A DNA stretch of 64,000 bases, taken from Oceanimonas sp. GK1 (lineage in GTDB: Bacteria > Pseudomonadota > Gammaproteobacteria > Enterobacterales > Aeromonadaceae). Each line of letters opens with the position of its first letter. Position 1 is the first letter of the stretch. Under the pieces are notes generated by a model. That model ran no database searches. It saw only the letters and a list, made by a program, of their open reading frames with translations, and was not told the origin of the DNA. Location of the stretch: NCBI RefSeq assembly GCF_000243075.1, contig NC_016745.1, positions 1,381,001 to 1,445,000 on the forward strand. Direction: 5' to 3'. Position numbers and translations under genes: made by a program. Positions 8,813 to 17,176 of this stretch are shown piece by piece.

Positions 8813-9040
8813 TTAGTGCGCCCCTTTTTGTGTATCGACGGAGGAGGTCAGCACACTGGCAAACTTGTCGGCAATGGCCTTGCGCTGACCGGGAGCCACC
8901 TGATGATTGATGATGTGCGTGGCCAGGTTGCCCAGTACCATCAGCCGCAAATCCGCCGGGGCCTGATGCTTGTCCATCACTGCCTCCAGCTCGCTCAGCA
9001 GCTGGTCGAATTGTTTGTCGTACTTGGAAATAATGGGCAT
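8813..9040 (-). CDS. yejL: YejL family protein (UPF0352, DUF1414)
   Basis: 75 residues beginning MPIISKYDKQFDQLLSEL, a close match to the YejL family, which is a small all-helical protein of unknown function. The order yejK / yejL-lapC is kept as in enterobacteria: yejK divergent, yejL upstream of lapC on the same strand. The genomic link suggests a role beside lapC but nothing in the sequence shows it. Confidence 0.9.
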   Translation of the reverse strand: MPIISKYDKQFDQLLSELEAVMDKHQAPADLRLMVLGNLATHIINHQVAPGQRKAIADKFASVLTSSVDTQKGAH

Positions 9041-9053
9041 GGGCGTTCAATCA

Positions 9054-9081
9054 TTTAACTTGGTAACAGGGCGACTATAAT
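9054..9081 (+). promoter_or_regulatory. Predicted promoter of yejK
   Basis: TTTAAC (9054-9059) and a consensus TATAAT (9076-9081) with a 16-base spacer, 36 bases before the yejK start, in the 77-base divergent gap with yejL. Confidence 0.6.
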
Positions 9082-9117
9082 ACCCCACCCCATTCGGCAA
9101 CTCTATGGCAATCTGAC

Positions 9118-10119
9118 ATGAGCCTGGACATCGAACACATCATAGTGCATTCCCTGTTTTTAAATGAGCAGGGGCAGACCGAGCTTGCCAAGCGCGACGA
9201 CGAGCTGGCCACGGGCCCGGCGGTTACCCAGCTGATGAGCGAGCTGCACCATATCTATAACACCAAGGCCGGCAAGGTGTTTGGCTATTTCAGTGACGAG
9301 GACACCGGTTTTCGCGATCTGGTGCGACGCATGGAGGATCAAAGCCTGGGTTTTGCGCCGTTTTCACACCTGGCCGCCGAGCGGCTGCTGGGCGAGCTGA
9401 ACCGGCTGGACATGCAGGAAGAGGGCGTGCTGCTGTGTGTACGCTATCAGTGGCTGGGCGCCCACTACCTGCTGATTGCCCTGCTCGACAACAAGGACAG
9501 CGTCACCGTCACCGACCAGCTCGACGTGAGCCGGGCCAGCTACCTGGATCTGGGGCGCATGCAACTGGCGGCGCGGCTGGATCTGACCGAGCTGCGCACC
9601 CGCCCCGAGTCAAAGCGTTACTTTTCCTTTATCAAGGGCCGGGCCGGACGCAAGGTATCGGACTTCTTTCTCAACTTCCTGTCCTGTGTCGAGGGCATGG
9701 ATCCCAAGGCGCAGAGCCAGGGGCTGATGAAGGCGGTGGAGGAATACTGTGATGCCCGCCAGCTGAGCAAGGAGGAAAAGCAGGAAAGCAAGACGCTGGT
9801 CAGCAAATATTGCCGGGAACAATTAAAAGAGGGGGAAGAGCTGGAACTGCGGGAGCTGTCGGCGGAGCTGGGCACCGACGACGATCTCGATTTTTACCAG
9901 TTTGTGAGTGAAGAGTATGAACTGGAAGAGCGTTTTCCGGTGGACCGCTCCTCCCTGAAAGGGCTGACCAAGTACGTCGGCTCCGGCGGCGGCCTGACCA
10001 TCAGCTTTGATCAAAAACTGCTGGGCGAGCGTATTCAATACGATGCCGCCACCGATACCCTGGTCATCCGCGGCACGCCGCCCAATCTCAAGGCGCAATT
10101 GCAAGGGAATAGGGAATAG
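9118..10119 (+). CDS. yejK: Nucleoid-associated protein YejK (NdpA)
   Basis: 333 residues; starts MSLDIEHIIVHSLFLNEQGQ, matching YejK/NdpA, whose usual length is about 335. The family binds DNA in the nucleoid; molecular role poorly known. Oddity: the last codons, GGG AAT AGG GAA TAG, are two units of the GGGAATA heptamer of repeat element C, so the protein tail (GNRE) and its stop codon come from the repeat. A neighbouring species lacking the element would be expected to differ exactly here. Confidence 0.92.
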   Translation: MSLDIEHIIVHSLFLNEQGQTELAKRDDELATGPAVTQLMSELHHIYNTKAGKVFGYFSDEDTGFRDLVRRMEDQSLGFAPFSHLAAERLLGELNRLDMQEEGVLLCVRYQWLGAHYLLIALLDNKDSVTVTDQLDVSRASYLDLGRMQLAARLDLTELRTRPESKRYFSFIKGRAGRKVSDFFLNFLSCVEGMDPKAQSQGLMKAVEEYCDARQLSKEEKQESKTLVSKYCREQLKEGEELELRELSAELGTDDDLDFYQFVSEEYELEERFPVDRSSLKGLTKYVGSGGGLTISFDQKLLGERIQYDAATDTLVIRGTPPNLKAQLQGNRE

Positions 10120-10204
10120 GGAGCAGGGATTGGGGTTTTACTATTCCCCAGTCCCCAGTCCCCAGTCCCCAGTCCCCAGTCCCCAGTCCCCAGTCCCCAG
10201 TCCC
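10104..10204. repeat. Heptamer inverted-arm element C (between yejK and ahpF)
   Basis: Left arm 10104-10135 has five G runs (loops AATA, AATA, AGCA, ATT) and overlaps the last 16 bases of yejK. Right arm 10145-10200 is eight exact copies of TCCCCAG, followed by TCCC; the ahpF stop is at 10208. The loop is only about 9 bases, so the arms could fold into a long imperfect hairpin. Both strands carry a G-run set. Confidence 0.88.
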
Positions 10205-10207
10205 GGT

Positions 10208-11749
10208 TTACGACCGGATCAGGTGGTCAAAGGCGCCCAGGGCGGCGGTGGCGCCGGCCCCCATAGAAATGATGATCTGCTTGTAGGGCACGGTAGTGGC
10301 ATCCCCGGCGGCAAACACGCCGGCCATGGAGGTGGCGCCACGGGGGTCTATCATCACTTCGCCAAAGCGGGTCAACTCCACTTCCGAGCCCTTGAGGAAC
10401 TCGGTGTTGGGCACCAGGCCAATCTGTACAAAGATGCCGGCCACGTCCAGGCGCCTGGTTTCACCGCTGACACGATCGGTGTACTGCAGGCCGTTCACCC
10501 GGCTGCCGTCGCCCAGCACTTGGGTGGTCTGGGCATTCATGATGATGTCGATGTTGCCCATGGAGCGCGCCTTGCGCTGCAGCACCTCGTCGGCGCGCAG
10601 GCTGTCGGCGAATTCCACCACGGTGACATGCTCGACGATGCCCGCCAGATCGATGGCCGCCTCAATGCCGGAGTTGCCGCCGCCGACCACTGCCACCTTC
10701 TTGCCCTTGAAGAAGGGACCGTCGCAATGGGGGCAGTAGGCCACGCCCTTGTTGCGGTATTCGGCTTCGCCGGGCACATTCAGCTCGCGCCAGCGGGCAC
10801 CGGTGGCAAGGATCACCGATTTGCTTTTAAGCACGGCACCACTTTCGAGCGGCACTTCAATCAGCTCATTCTGCCGAATGCCGGCGGCACGCTGGTTGGT
10901 AACCAGTTCCACCTCATATTCCTTGACGTGCTGCTCCAGGCTGGCCGCCAGTTTGGGGCCTTCGGTGTAGGGCACGGAAATGAAGTTTTCAATGCCCACC
11001 GTGTCCATCACCTGGCCGCCAAAGCGCTCCGCTACCAGGCCGGTGCGCACCCCCTTGCGGGCGGCGTAAATGGCCGCCGCGGCCCCTGCCGGGCCGCCGC
11101 CCACCACCAGCACGTCAAAGGGTGCCTGTTCGTTCAGGGCTTCGGCCTGGCGCTCGGCGGCACCGGTGTCAAGTTTGCCGACGATCTCTTCCAGGCTCAT
11201 GCGGCCCTGACCAAAGTGCTCGCCATTCAGGTACACGGCGGGCACCGCCATGACCTGGCGCTCGTTGACCTCGTCTTGGAACAGGGCACCGTCAATCATC
11301 ACATGAGTAATGTTGGGGTTCAGGGTGGCCATCAGGTTCAGTGCCTGCACCACGTCCGGGCAGTTCTGGCACGACAGGGACACATAGGTTTCGAAATGAA
11401 ACTCGCCCTTGAGGTTGCGAATTTGCTCCAGCAGTTCGGGCGCGGCCTTGGAGGGATGGCCGCCGGTCTGCAGCAGGGCCAGCACCAGCGAGGTGAATTC
11501 GTGGCCCATCGGAATGCCGGCAAAGGTTACCCGCGGCGCCTGGCCGGCGGCGGCAATGCTCATGCTGGGGGTGCGGGCGGCGGAGGCCTGCGCCAGGCTG
11601 ATGTGGTCTGACAGCCCGCTGATCTCTTCAGCCAGCGTCAGTAATTCGTTGGATTTGGGAGAGTCGTCACCGGACACGCTGACTGCTATCGGCGAGACGA
11701 TGTTCTGCAGATAGGTGTCCAATTGTTTTTTGAGATTCGCATCTAACAT
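10208..11749 (-). CDS. ahpF: Alkyl hydroperoxide reductase subunit F
   Basis: 513 residues. N-terminal double thioredoxin-fold domain with the redox pair in SCQNCPDV (about residues 126-133), then an FAD/NADH flavoprotein domain like thioredoxin reductase: FAD-binding [21 protein letters not shown] (about 213-233), the second redox pair in [11 protein letters not shown] and NADH-binding [19 protein letters not shown]. It passes electrons from NADH to AhpC. Transcribed downstream of ahpC; an intrinsic terminator sits between them, so ahpF is expected to be made in smaller amounts. Confidence 0.96.
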   Translation of the reverse strand: MLDANLKKQLDTYLQNIVSPIAVSVSGDDSPKSNELLTLAEEISGLSDHISLAQASAARTPSMSIAAAGQAPRVTFAGIPMGHEFTSLVLALLQTGGHPSKAAPELLEQIRNLKGEFHFETYVSLSCQNCPDVVQALNLMATLNPNITHVMIDGALFQDEVNERQVMAVPAVYLNGEHFGQGRMSLEEIVGKLDTGAAERQAEALNEQAPFDVLVVGGGPAGAAAAIYAARKGVRTGLVAERFGGQVMDTVGIENFISVPYTEGPKLAASLEQHVKEYEVELVTNQRAAGIRQNELIEVPLESGAVLKSKSVILATGARWRELNVPGEAEYRNKGVAYCPHCDGPFFKGKKVAVVGGGNSGIEAAIDLAGIVEHVTVVEFADSLRADEVLQRKARSMGNIDIIMNAQTTQVLGDGSRVNGLQYTDRVSGETRRLDVAGIFVQIGLVPNTEFLKGSEVELTRFGEVMIDPRGATSMAGVFAAGDATTVPYKQIIISMGAGATAALGAFDHLIRS

Positions 11750-11778
11750 GGTCGTGTCCTGTGCTGAAGGTTGGGTAT

Positions 11779-11817
11779 AAAAAACCCGGCCCGCCGCCAG
11801 GCAAGGGGCGGGCCGGG
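11779..11817 (-). terminator. Intrinsic terminator/attenuator between ahpC and ahpF
   Basis: On the lower strand, an 11-base-pair GC stem (arms 11807-11817 and 11785-11795) is followed by six T (11784-11779). It lies after the ahpC stop and before ahpF, so it should end most ahpC transcripts and let a fraction read on. Confidence 0.8.
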
Positions 11818-11832
11818 GTCACTGGCGGTAAC

Positions 11833-12399
11833 TTAAATCTTGCCAACCAGATCCAGGGACGGGGCCAGGGTGGCGTCACCTTCCTGCCATTTGGCGGGGC
11901 ACACTTCACCCGGGTGGGCGGCTACGTACTGGGCGGCCTTGATCTTGCGCACCAGGTCGGCGGCGTCGCGGCCAATGCCTTCGGCGGTGATTTCCATGGC
12001 CTGGATCACGCCCTGGGGATCGATGATAAAGGTGGCGCGGTCGGCCAGGCCCTGACCTTCACGCATCACGCCAAAGTTGTTGGTGATGGTGCCGGTCTGA
12101 TCACCCAGCATGTAGTACTGGATCTTGCCGATGGTCTCGGAGCTGTCGTGCCAGGCCTTGTGGGTGAAGTGGGTGTCGGTGGACACGGAGTACACTTCCA
12201 CGCCCATTTTCTGCAGCTCGGCGTAGTGGTCGGCCAGGTCGCCCAGCTCGGTGGGGCAGACGAAAGTAAAGTCGGCCGGGTAGAAGAACACCACGGACCA
12301 CTTGCCCTTGAGATCGGCCTCGGTCACTTGCACGAAGTCACCCTTGTAATAAGCCTGGGCGGTAAAGGGTTTGATTTCAGTGTTGATGGAAACAGCCAT
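11833..12399 (-). CDS. ahpC: Alkyl hydroperoxide reductase subunit C (2-Cys peroxiredoxin)
   Basis: 188 residues, standard AhpC length. Peroxidatic cysteine in [13 protein letters not shown] (about residue 47) and resolving cysteine in [12 protein letters not shown] (about residue 166). Reduces H2O2, organic hydroperoxides and peroxynitrite, and is recycled by AhpF. An AGGAGT ribosome site precedes the ATG. Upstream lies a gap of over 800 bases shared with aceA, whose near part holds an AT-rich inverted repeat that could be an operator. Confidence 0.97.
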   Translation of the reverse strand: MAVSINTEIKPFTAQAYYKGDFVQVTEADLKGKWSVVFFYPADFTFVCPTELGDLADHYAELQKMGVEVYSVSTDTHFTHKAWHDSSETIGKIQYYMLGDQTGTITNNFGVMREGQGLADRATFIIDPQGVIQAMEITAEGIGRDAADLVRKIKAAQYVAAHPGEVCPAKWQEGDATLAPSLDLVGKI

Positions 12400-12500
12400 T
12401 GTATAACTCCTGTTTTCGTTTCTCTGAGTGAAGGTGTGTCTCGAACGCTGCCCATACTAGAGGGAAACTTTTCTTAGTTGAAATCATTCGTTTCTATTAG

Positions 12501-12519
12501 ATTGATTGCTTAAATCAAT
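12501..12519. promoter_or_regulatory. Inverted repeat upstream of ahpC, possible operator
   Basis: ATTGATT-GCTTA-AATCAAT, perfect 7-base arms, about 100 bases upstream of the ahpC start. A peroxide regulator such as OxyR would be the expected controller, but the ATAG-N7-CTAT pattern is not clear, so the site is called only as a dyad of unknown partner. Confidence 0.35.
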
Positions 12520-13254
12520 TGGTTGAACCAAAAAGCGGCACTGACCGATCAGGGGGGCGCCATTTTTTTCTGTCGTGTTTGCGGGAATCAAAGCGGCATT
12601 TTCTCATGCGGCGCGAATGCCGGGCCCGAAGGGGAGGTGCCGGCCGAAACTGATAAAACAACAACACGCCGTTGCCAGCATGACGGCCATCCTCTTGGAA
12701 ATGAGGATTTTGCGATCGCAAAAAAAATCTTGCGCGCTTTCTTTATGGCCCCTGTCCCGCGGCTTTGGGAGCGGGACAAGCGGGTTGTTCACATGGAGGG
12801 TTGATTGTGAAACATTGGATGTTAATCCACATTTATTGATTTTTATGTTTTTAAATTACGTTATTTATTTTCTTTTTGGCTGAATCCAGCCACTGTTGCT
12901 GTATGGCTGATGTGGTTTATTTCAATGGGTTAGAGCCAGTTATGCTTTAGTCGTAGGCCAGTTGGGTTATGTGATACATGTTGTGTTTTAGTTAAATTGG
13001 ATCTTGATCGAAGCCATTTTTTTGCGCAACGTAATAGCCACACCGCAACGCAGAACCAAAGCGGCAGCTGTTCGGCAAGAAGCGTTGCCGAAACAGGCCA
13101 GACAAACGGAAACGGGCTGCAAAGCTCCAATAAAAAAAACCGAAGAAGAAGTACTGCCAAGCCAGCCGAACGGCGGTGTTGCACGCTGGTTTGACAGGGA
13201 TGTATCACTGTTTGAGACCCGATTGCTCAACGACAACAAGACAGGACTGGAACC
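12520..13254. other. Long non-coding leader between ahpC and aceA
   Basis: 735 bases without a convincing gene. It contains a very AT-rich stretch (about 12810-12990) in a GC-rich genome, a hairpin TTCGGCAA-gaagcg-TTGCCGAA at 13071-13092, and an A-run tract (13131-13139). Open frames here are short, start in poor contexts and resemble nothing known. It probably holds the aceA promoter(s) and regulator sites and may give a long 5' UTR. Confidence 0.5.
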
Positions 13255-14853
13255 ATGCCATACGCCAACGAGATCGATACCCTGACCACACTGCTCAAGC
13301 AGAACCCGACCTGGGGCGCCATCAAACCCGAGCATGCCGCCCGCATGCGGGTGCAGAACCAATTCAAGACCGGCCTCGACATTGCCAAATACACCGCCAA
13401 AATCATGCGGGCAGACATGGCCGCCTATGATGCGGATCCGTCCCAGTACACTCAGTCTCTGGGCTGCTGGCATGGCTTTATCGGTCAGCAGAAGCTGATC
13501 TCCATCAAGAAGCACTTTGGCAGCACCAAGGGTCGTTACCTGTATCTGTCCGGCTGGATGGTGGCCGCGCTGCGCTCCGAGTTCGGCCCCCTGCCGGATC
13601 AGTCCATGCACGAGAAAACCTCGGTGCCGGCCCTGATTGAAGAGCTGTACACCTTCCTGCGCCAGGCCGACTCCTGGGAGCTGAATCACCTGTTCCGTGC
13701 CCTGGAAGACGCCCAGAAGGCCGGTGATGCTGCCAAAGTGAAGAACATTGAAGCCCAGATCGACAACCACCAGACTCATATCGTGCCCATTGTGGCGGAC
13801 ATCGACGCCGGTTTTGGTAACGCCGAGGCCACCTACCTGCTGGCCAGAAAGATGATTGAAGCCGGTGCCTGCTGTATTCAGCTGGAAAACCAGGTGTCCG
13901 ACGAGAAGCAGTGCGGCCACCAGGACGGCAAGGTCACCGTGCCCCACGCCGACTTCCTGGCCAAGATCAATGCCGTGCGCCTGGCCTTCCTCGAGCTGGG
14001 CGTGGACGACGGTGTCATTGTGGCCCGTACCGACTCTTTGGGTGCCGGTCTGACCAAACAGATTGCCGTGACCAACGAGCCGGGCGATCTGGGAGATCAG
14101 TACAACAGCTTCCTGGACGGCGACTACATCAACAGCGCCGACGAAATCGCCAACGGCGACGTGGTCATCAAGGCCAACGGCAAACTGAAAAAGGTCAAGC
14201 GCCTGGCTTCCGGTCTGTTCCAGTTCAAGGCCGGCTCCGGTGAAGACCGGGTGGTACTGGACTGCATCACCAGCCTGCAGCACGGCGCCGACCTGCTGTG
14301 GATTGAAACTGAGAAGCCCCACATCGGCCAGATCAAGGGCATGGTGGACCGCATTCGCGCCGTGGTGCCTGATGCCAAGCTGGTGTACAACAACAGCCCG
14401 TCCTTTAACTGGACCCTGAACTTCCGTCAGCAGGTGTTCGATGCCTGGGCCGCCGAAGGCAAGGACGTGTCCGGCTACGATCGGGATCGCCTGATGAGCG
14501 CCGATTACGACAGCACCGAGCTGGCCCTGCTGGCCGACGAGAAGGTGCGGACCTTCCAGGCCGACGCCGCCCGGGAAGCCGGCATCTTCCACCACCTGAT
14601 CACCCTGCCGACCTACCACACCGCGGCGCTGTCTACCGACAACCTGGCCAAGGGCTACTTCGGGGACGAAGGCATGCTGGCCTACGTGGCGGGCGTGCAG
14701 CGTCAGGAAATTCGTCAGGGCATTGCCACCGTCAAGCACCAGGACATGGCCGGCTCCAACATCGGTGACGATCACAAGGAGTTCTTCGCCGGTGACGCCG
14801 CCCTCAAGGCCGGCGGTAAAGACAACACCATGGGTCAGTTCGAAAACATCTGA
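13255..14853 (+). CDS. aceA: Isocitrate lyase, long (531-residue) class
   Basis: 532 residues, the class found in Pseudomonas and marine gammaproteobacteria, about 100 residues longer than E. coli AceA (434). The active-site loop is KQCGH with the catalytic Cys at residue 220 (E. coli reads KKCGH). Metal/substrate-binding segments PIVADIDAGFGN and LVYNNSPSFNWT are present. It splits isocitrate to glyoxylate and succinate, the entry to the glyoxylate shunt, needed on acetate or fatty acids and after branched-chain amino-acid breakdown, which fits the next operon. No malate synthase or aceK is adjacent. Followed by a strong terminator. Confidence 0.96.
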   Translation: MPYANEIDTLTTLLKQNPTWGAIKPEHAARMRVQNQFKTGLDIAKYTAKIMRADMAAYDADPSQYTQSLGCWHGFIGQQKLISIKKHFGSTKGRYLYLSGWMVAALRSEFGPLPDQSMHEKTSVPALIEELYTFLRQADSWELNHLFRALEDAQKAGDAAKVKNIEAQIDNHQTHIVPIVADIDAGFGNAEATYLLARKMIEAGACCIQLENQVSDEKQCGHQDGKVTVPHADFLAKINAVRLAFLELGVDDGVIVARTDSLGAGLTKQIAVTNEPGDLGDQYNSFLDGDYINSADEIANGDVVIKANGKLKKVKRLASGLFQFKAGSGEDRVVLDCITSLQHGADLLWIETEKPHIGQIKGMVDRIRAVVPDAKLVYNNSPSFNWTLNFRQQVFDAWAAEGKDVSGYDRDRLMSADYDSTELALLADEKVRTFQADAAREAGIFHHLITLPTYHTAALSTDNLAKGYFGDEGMLAYVAGVQRQEIRQGIATVKHQDMAGSNIGDDHKEFFAGDAALKAGGKDNTMGQFENI

Positions 14854-14900
14854 GCCGGGTAAACCCATAACAATAATCGTTCAAGGTCCATCTCGTTTTT

Positions 14901-14927
14901 GGCAGCCCCATGGGCTGCCTTTTTTTC
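14901..14927 (+). terminator. Intrinsic terminator after aceA
   Basis: GGCAGCCC-cat-GGGCTGCC stem followed by a run of T, 47 bases after the aceA stop. Separates aceA from the branched-chain dehydrogenase operon. Confidence 0.92.
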
Positions 14928-15005
14928 GTTTGGGCTCAAGCCGGGCTCCCTGGCAAAAGCGACTAGAATTAGCCTCGAGGTTCCAGTCTGGACTGTGAGG
15001 GCGGC

Positions 15006-16193
15006 ATGACCAATCCCAATAACGCCACCATGACCATGGTGCACCGGGTCCGGTTTGTGGACGGCCACGGCCTGACCATTCCCACCTTTCGGCTGTTGAA
15101 GGATGACGGCCATCTCTATGCCGACGCCACCGCGCCGGATCTCGACCAGGCGCAGGCGCTGGCCATGTATCACAGCATGGTGACCACCCGGCTGCTGGAT
15201 GAGCGCATGCTGGCGGCCCAGCGTCAGGGGCGGATCAGTTTTTATCTGCAAAGTCTGGGAGAAGAGGCCCAGGCGGTGGCCAGTGCCGCGGCACTGGCAC
15301 CCCAGGACATGATCCTGGCCCAGTACCGGGAGCAGGGCGCCCTGCTGCACCGGGGCTTTACTCTGGAGCAGTTCATGAACCAGCTGTTTTCCAATGCCGA
15401 AGATCTGGGCAAGGGCCGGCAGATGCCGGTGCATTACGGCTGCCGCGCGCTCAATTTCATGACCATTTCCTCCCCCCTGGCCACCCAGATTCCCCAGGCC
15501 ACCGGCGTGGCTTATGGGCAGCGGCTGGCGGGGGAGGACGCCATTACCCTGTGCTATTTCGGCGAAGGGGCGGCCTCGGAAGGGGACTTTCATGCCGGGC
15601 TCAACATGGCGGCGGTGCTGAAGACGCCGGTGATCTTTTTTTGCCGCAATAATGGCTATGCCATTTCCACCCCGGCCAGCGAACAGTTTGTGGGAGACGG
15701 CATTGCCAGCCGCGCCGTGGGCTACGGCATTCGCACCCTGCGGGTGGACGGCGCCGACACCCTGGCGGTGTTTGAGGCCACCCGCCAGGCCCGGAACCTG
15801 ATTCTGGCTGAGCCTCAGCCCGTATTGATCGAATCCATGTCCTACCGGTTGGGCGCCCACTCCTCGTCGGACGATCCCAGCGGTTACCGTTCCCGGGCCG
15901 AGGAAGAGCGCTGGCGCAAGCGGGATCCCATCGGCCGTTACCGGCTGTGGCTGCTGCATCAGGGCTGGCTTGACGAAGACGATGACCGGCGCCGCAGCGA
16001 TACCCTGCGCCGGCAGATACTGGAGGTCATGAAACAGGCCGAACAGCGCTCCCGACCGCCGTTGAACAGCCTTATTGAAGACGTCTATGCCAGCCCGCCG
16101 GCACGGCTGAAGCAACAACTGGAACAGCTGAAGCGGCAGCTGGCCGCCTACCCCGAGCACTACCCCGCCAGCCAGGGGAGGGAGCGCGAATGA
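15006..16193 (+). CDS. bkdA1: Branched-chain 2-oxoacid dehydrogenase E1 component, alpha subunit
   Basis: 395 residues. Thiamine-diphosphate/Mg motif: [10 protein letters not shown] (186-195) running to CRNN (213-216). The segment [11 protein letters not shown] (280-290) plus PSGYRS (291-296) aligns with the loop of the mitochondrial enzyme that carries two regulatory phosphoserines; residues S286 and S296 sit at those positions. The E1 alpha2beta2 enzyme decarboxylates the 2-oxoacids of Val, Leu and Ile. The stop overlaps the start of the beta gene by 4 bases (ATGA), indicating translational coupling. A TAGAAT element at 14964-14969 is a possible -10. Confidence 0.93.
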   Translation: MTNPNNATMTMVHRVRFVDGHGLTIPTFRLLKDDGHLYADATAPDLDQAQALAMYHSMVTTRLLDERMLAAQRQGRISFYLQSLGEEAQAVASAAALAPQDMILAQYREQGALLHRGFTLEQFMNQLFSNAEDLGKGRQMPVHYGCRALNFMTISSPLATQIPQATGVAYGQRLAGEDAITLCYFGEGAASEGDFHAGLNMAAVLKTPVIFFCRNNGYAISTPASEQFVGDGIASRAVGYGIRTLRVDGADTLAVFEATRQARNLILAEPQPVLIESMSYRLGAHSSSDDPSGYRSRAEEERWRKRDPIGRYRLWLLHQGWLDEDDDRRRSDTLRRQILEVMKQAEQRSRPPLNSLIEDVYASPPARLKQQLEQLKRQLAAYPEHYPASQGRERE

Positions 16194-17167
16194 AACAGAT
16201 GAACCTGTTGCAGGCGGTGAACCAGGCGCTGGATGTGGCCATGGAAAGGGAAAAAGCGGTACTTTGCTTTGGCGAGGATGTGGGCCATTTTGGCGGCGTG
16301 TTTCGGGCCACCAGCGGCCTGCAGGAGAAGTACGGCGAGGCGCGCTGTTTCAATACGCCGCTCACCGAGCAGGGCATTATCGGCTTTGCCAATGGCCTGG
16401 CGGCCAAGGGGCTGAAGCCGGTGGCGGAAATTCAGTTTGCCGATTACATCTTTCCCGCCTTTGACCAGCTGGTGAACGAAACCGCCAAGTTCCGCTACCG
16501 CTCCGGCAACCAGTTCGATGTGGGCGGGCTGGTGGTGCGTACGCCCTATGGGGGCGGCATTGCCGGCGGCCACTACCACAGCCAGTCGCCGGAAGCCTAT
16601 TTTGTGCATACCGCCGGGCTGCGGGTGCTGGTGCCCCGGGGGCCGGTGCAGGCCAAGGGGTTGCTGCTGGCGGCCATCGACTGCCCGGATCCGGTGATCT
16701 TTTTCGAGCCCAAGCGGCTGTACCGGGCGGCGGTGGCCGAGGTGGACGAAGGGTACTACCAATTGCCGCTGGACCAGGCCGAGGTGGTGCAGGAAGGTAC
16801 CGACATCACCCTGCTGGCCTGGGGCGCCCAGATGGACTACCTGCTGAAGGCGGCTGCGCTTGCCGATAAAGAAGGCATTTCCTGCGAGGTGATCGATCTG
16901 CAGAGCCTGCTGCCCTGGGACGAAGACACCGTCGTGGCCTCGGTGCTCAAGACCGGGCGACTGCTGGTGAGCCACGAGGCGCCCCTCACCGGTGGCCTGG
17001 GCGCCGAGATCGCCGCCACCGTGCAGGAGCGCTGCTTTCTGTATCTGGAAAGCCCCGTCGCCCGGGTGTGCGGGCTCGATACCCCCTTTCCGCTGGCGCT
17101 GGAAAAGGAATACCTGCCCGATCAGTACAAGATTTTCGAGGCGATCAAGGCCACGGTGAATTTTTAG
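16190..17167 (+). CDS. bkdA2: Branched-chain 2-oxoacid dehydrogenase E1 component, beta subunit
   Basis: 325 residues, the standard E1-beta length. Typical segments are [13 protein letters not shown] (near 25-37), the [13 protein letters not shown] active-site stretch (about 55-67), [21 protein letters not shown] (about 85-105) and a C-terminal transketolase domain ending [14 protein letters not shown]. Pairs with E1-alpha to bind thiamine diphosphate at the subunit interface. Tightly packed between the alpha subunit (4-base overlap) and E2 (9-base gap). Confidence 0.94.
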   Translation: MKQMNLLQAVNQALDVAMEREKAVLCFGEDVGHFGGVFRATSGLQEKYGEARCFNTPLTEQGIIGFANGLAAKGLKPVAEIQFADYIFPAFDQLVNETAKFRYRSGNQFDVGGLVVRTPYGGGIAGGHYHSQSPEAYFVHTAGLRVLVPRGPVQAKGLLLAAIDCPDPVIFFEPKRLYRAAVAEVDEGYYQLPLDQAEVVQEGTDITLLAWGAQMDYLLKAAALADKEGISCEVIDLQSLLPWDEDTVVASVLKTGRLLVSHEAPLTGGLGAEIAATVQERCFLYLESPVARVCGLDTPFPLALEKEYLPDQYKIFEAIKATVNF

Positions 17168-17176
17168 GAGCGCGCC

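Noticed and set aside
4614-10204. CRISPR array
   Set aside because: Units are 7 bases with no unique spacers, and no cas genes occur.
12473-12530. OxyR binding site upstream of ahpC
   Set aside because: The dyad at 12501-12519 is real, but the ATAG-N7-CTAT tetrad pattern is not met well enough to name the regulator.
12523-12883. Small ORFs in the ahpC-aceA gap (up to about 100 codons)
   Set aside because: No ribosome site, overlapping in several frames, composition unlike neighbours and unlike any family.
12988-14868. Open frame of about 626 codons opposite aceA
   Set aside because: Shadow of the strong GC-third-position codon bias of aceA; low-complexity His/Gly/Val composition and no family resemblance. 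The aceA protein is unmistakable.
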